From positions 1 through 5,727 of the forward strand of contig CAZPUJ010000565.1 of NCBI GenBank assembly GCA_964589725.1: DNA of 5,727 bases, read 5' to 3'. Each line of letters opens with the position of its first letter. The stretch's first letter is position 1. Below, piece by piece: positions 4,270 to 5,727 of the stretch. This DNA comes from CAYSHJ01 sp964589725 (GTDB taxonomy: Bacteria > Planctomycetota > Planctomycetia > Planctomycetales > Planctomycetaceae). Below the pieces are notes generated by a model that did no database searches, was not told the origin of the DNA, and saw nothing but the letters and a program-made list of their open reading frames with translations. Both the position numbers and the translations under genes were made by a program.

Positions 4270-5727
4270 ATGACAAGCACGACATGGCGACGAACCTTCT
4301 TCTTGCTGCTGATTTGCCTTCTCGCCTTGCCAGTGCCGGCCGCTGAGCCTCAAACGCTGTTTCGCTTCAAGGACGTGGGGGACGAGACCGGGCTTTATCC
4401 GCACATTGCCGGAATCGCAGGGCATAGCGTGGCGTGGGGCGATGTGGATGGCGATGGCTGGCCCGAATTGTATGTCGGTACGTTTGGCGGGCATCCGTAC
4501 GGCTCGAAGACGAATCGCTTCTTTCGCAACGCGCACGGCAAGTTTGAGCTGGACGCACAGCCGCAACTGCGAATCGAAGGGCGAGCCAACGGGGGCGTGT
4601 TCGCCGACTTCGACAACGATGGCGACTTGGACTTCTACTTCACCAATCATGCCATCGATGGCAAGTCGTATGGTCAGCCGCACTATGGCGCTCCTAACGC
4701 GCTGTTCCGCAATGAGGGCGGAGGTCAGTTCACCGACGTCTCGGCCGGTTCGGGAGTCTGTCCACCCGACTTCCCTTCTCGCAGTGCGACAGTGCTCGAT
4801 TTTGATGGCGACGGGTTGCTCGATCTGCTGGTCGGCGAATGTTTCTTTCAGGGAGGGCAGAGCCGGTCGCGGTTGTTTCAGAATCTTGGCGGATTCAAGT
4901 TTCAAGACGTGTCGCGCACTGCGGGTCTGCCGGTAAAGATCACCGGCTTTGGCGTCGCGGCCGGGGACGTGAACGGAGACGGCTGGCCCGACATCTTTCT
5001 GGCGGGTCGCAACAGCGGGAACAAGCTGCTGGTCAATGATCGGCAAGGGCATTTTCAGATTGTGCCGGCGACGCACGCCGACTTTGAATGGAAATACACG
5101 GACACCGGTGACGACACCGCCTGCGGGATCACGTTTGGCGACGTGAACCGTGATGGCCTGCTCGACATTCTTATTGGTCATCACTTTGACCGGCCGTGGT
5201 TCACCGGCGGTGTGCCCGTGCGCCTGTATCTACATCGCGGAGTGACCGATGGGCTGCCGCGCTATGAAGAGGTCACTGCCGCAGCGGGATTGAAACCGTT
5301 GCCGATGAAAGCTCCACACATCGAAATTCAAGACTTCGACAACGACGGCTGGCCGGACATTTACATCTGCATTGTGAAGTTTGCCGCCGGCCGAACTTTT
5401 CCGCTGATTTTCAAGAACCAGGGCGTCAGCGGCGGTCTGCCTCGGTTTCAGGAGGACACTTTGGCCGTCAACGATTTTCCCACGGAGACCGATCGGAAAG
5501 AGGGCAGCGTTGGTCCTTTCTTCGAGCGAATGGAGCGAGAACAAAAGATCGTCTACATGGCTCCCGGAGCGACCGCCGACTTCGATCGCGACGGACGTCT
5601 CGACATGTTCTTGGCCAACTGGTGGGTCAACTCTCGGTCGCTGTTGCTGCGGAACGAGACGCCCGGCGGAAACTGGCTGGATGTCACAGTCCCGGGTGCC
5701 AACGGCGTGAACCGAATGGGAGTCGGC
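4270..5727 (+). CDS. Exported FG-GAP/VCBS (CRTAC1-like) beta-propeller protein with the start of an ASPIC/UnbV domain; 3' end outside the window
   Basis: The frame is open for 486 codons to the last base. The start is well fixed: ATG 4270 follows an in-frame TGA at 4261-4263, and GGGA (4257-4260) lies 9 bases before it. An export signal spans residues 1-25: Arg7-Arg8, then hydrophobic FFLLLICLLAL, then PVPAA with likely cleavage near A25. RRTFF loosely resembles a twin-arginine motif, but a Sec signal is as likely. Seven calcium-binding-loop repeats of the form DxDxDGxxD start at D58, D113, D177, D233, D291, D355 and D437, which fits a seven-bladed propeller. The first ends in Glu66 instead of Asp, and the fourth and fifth have Asn at the third position. 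From about 468, NWLDVTVPGANGVNRMGVG matches the opening of the ASPIC/UnbV domain that usually closes such proteins. The protein should act in the periplasm or at the cell surface; the function of these proteins in bacteria is mostly unknown. Adhesion or ligand binding is a guess. Confidence 0.92.
   Translation, partial: MTSTTWRRTFFLLLICLLALPVPAAEPQTLFRFKDVGDETGLYPHIAGIAGHSVAWGDVDGDGWPELYVGTFGGHPYGSKTNRFFRNAHGKFELDAQPQLRIEGRANGGVFADFDNDGDLDFYFTNHAIDGKSYGQPHYGAPNALFRNEGGGQFTDVSAGSGVCPPDFPSRSATVLDFDGDGLLDLLVGECFFQGGQSRSRLFQNLGGFKFQDVSRTAGLPVKITGFGVAAGDVNGDGWPDIFLAGRNSGNKLLVNDRQGHFQIVPATHADFEWKYTDTGDDTACGITFGDVNRDGLLDILIGHHFDRPWFTGGVPVRLYLHRGVTDGLPRYEEVTAAAGLKPLPMKAPHIEIQDFDNDGWPDIYICIVKFAAGRTFPLIFKNQGVSGGLPRFQEDTLAVNDFPTETDRKEGSVGPFFERMEREQKIVYMAPGATADFDRDGRLDMFLANWWVNSRSLLLRNETPGGNWLDVTVPGANGVNRMGVG

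Noticed and set aside
4150..5184. Long minus-strand open frame of 344 codons
   Set aside because: It lies antisense to the well-supported FG-GAP protein. Its translation shows no family features, and its openness follows from the GC-rich repeated Asp/Gly codons of the plus-strand gene.

Overview
The window looks like chromosomal DNA of a moderately GC-rich Gram-negative bacterium, most likely a member of the Planctomycetota. Three things point there. There is a secreted seven-repeat FG-GAP/VCBS protein with the beginning of an ASPIC/UnbV domain, a type that is abundant in that phylum. There is an intergenic inverted repeat whose arms read as Asn-Pro-Lys-Arg-(Gln/Glu)-Arg-Gly when translated, a repeat I remember as widespread in planctomycete genomes. 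There is also a CCCTCTCC-type palindromic repeat inside a coding region. The assignment rests on recognition, not on a search.

Layout. Positions 1-1172 (+) hold the end of a peptide/nickel-family ABC transporter operon: the last 14 codons of an OppD/DppD-like ATPase, then a complete OppF/DppF-like ATPase whose start codon overlaps the preceding stop. After a 55-base convergent gap come two minus-strand genes. The upstream one is a circularly permuted ATP-grasp protein (2395-3876) and the downstream one is an alpha-E domain protein (1228-2205). Between these two lies a 189-base spacer occupied almost entirely by a long imperfect inverted repeat (2251-2363) and an A-rich heptamer repeat. A divergent intergenic region of about 390 bases (3877-4269) follows. 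The window then ends inside a large plus-strand gene for an exported beta-propeller protein (4270 to beyond 5727); it has no stop codon within the window.

How the genes work together. The two ABC ATPases would form the heterodimeric motor of a peptide importer whose permeases and binding protein should lie upstream of position 1. The ATP-grasp and alpha-E pair is the core of a conserved, poorly characterised module predicted from comparative genomics to make amide bonds or peptides. It usually travels with a transglutaminase-like protease, and no such gene is next to the pair here. The FG-GAP protein has no evident functional link to the others. The most noteworthy features outside the genes are two different dispersed-repeat insertions, one inside the OppF-like reading frame and one separating the ATP-grasp and alpha-E genes.
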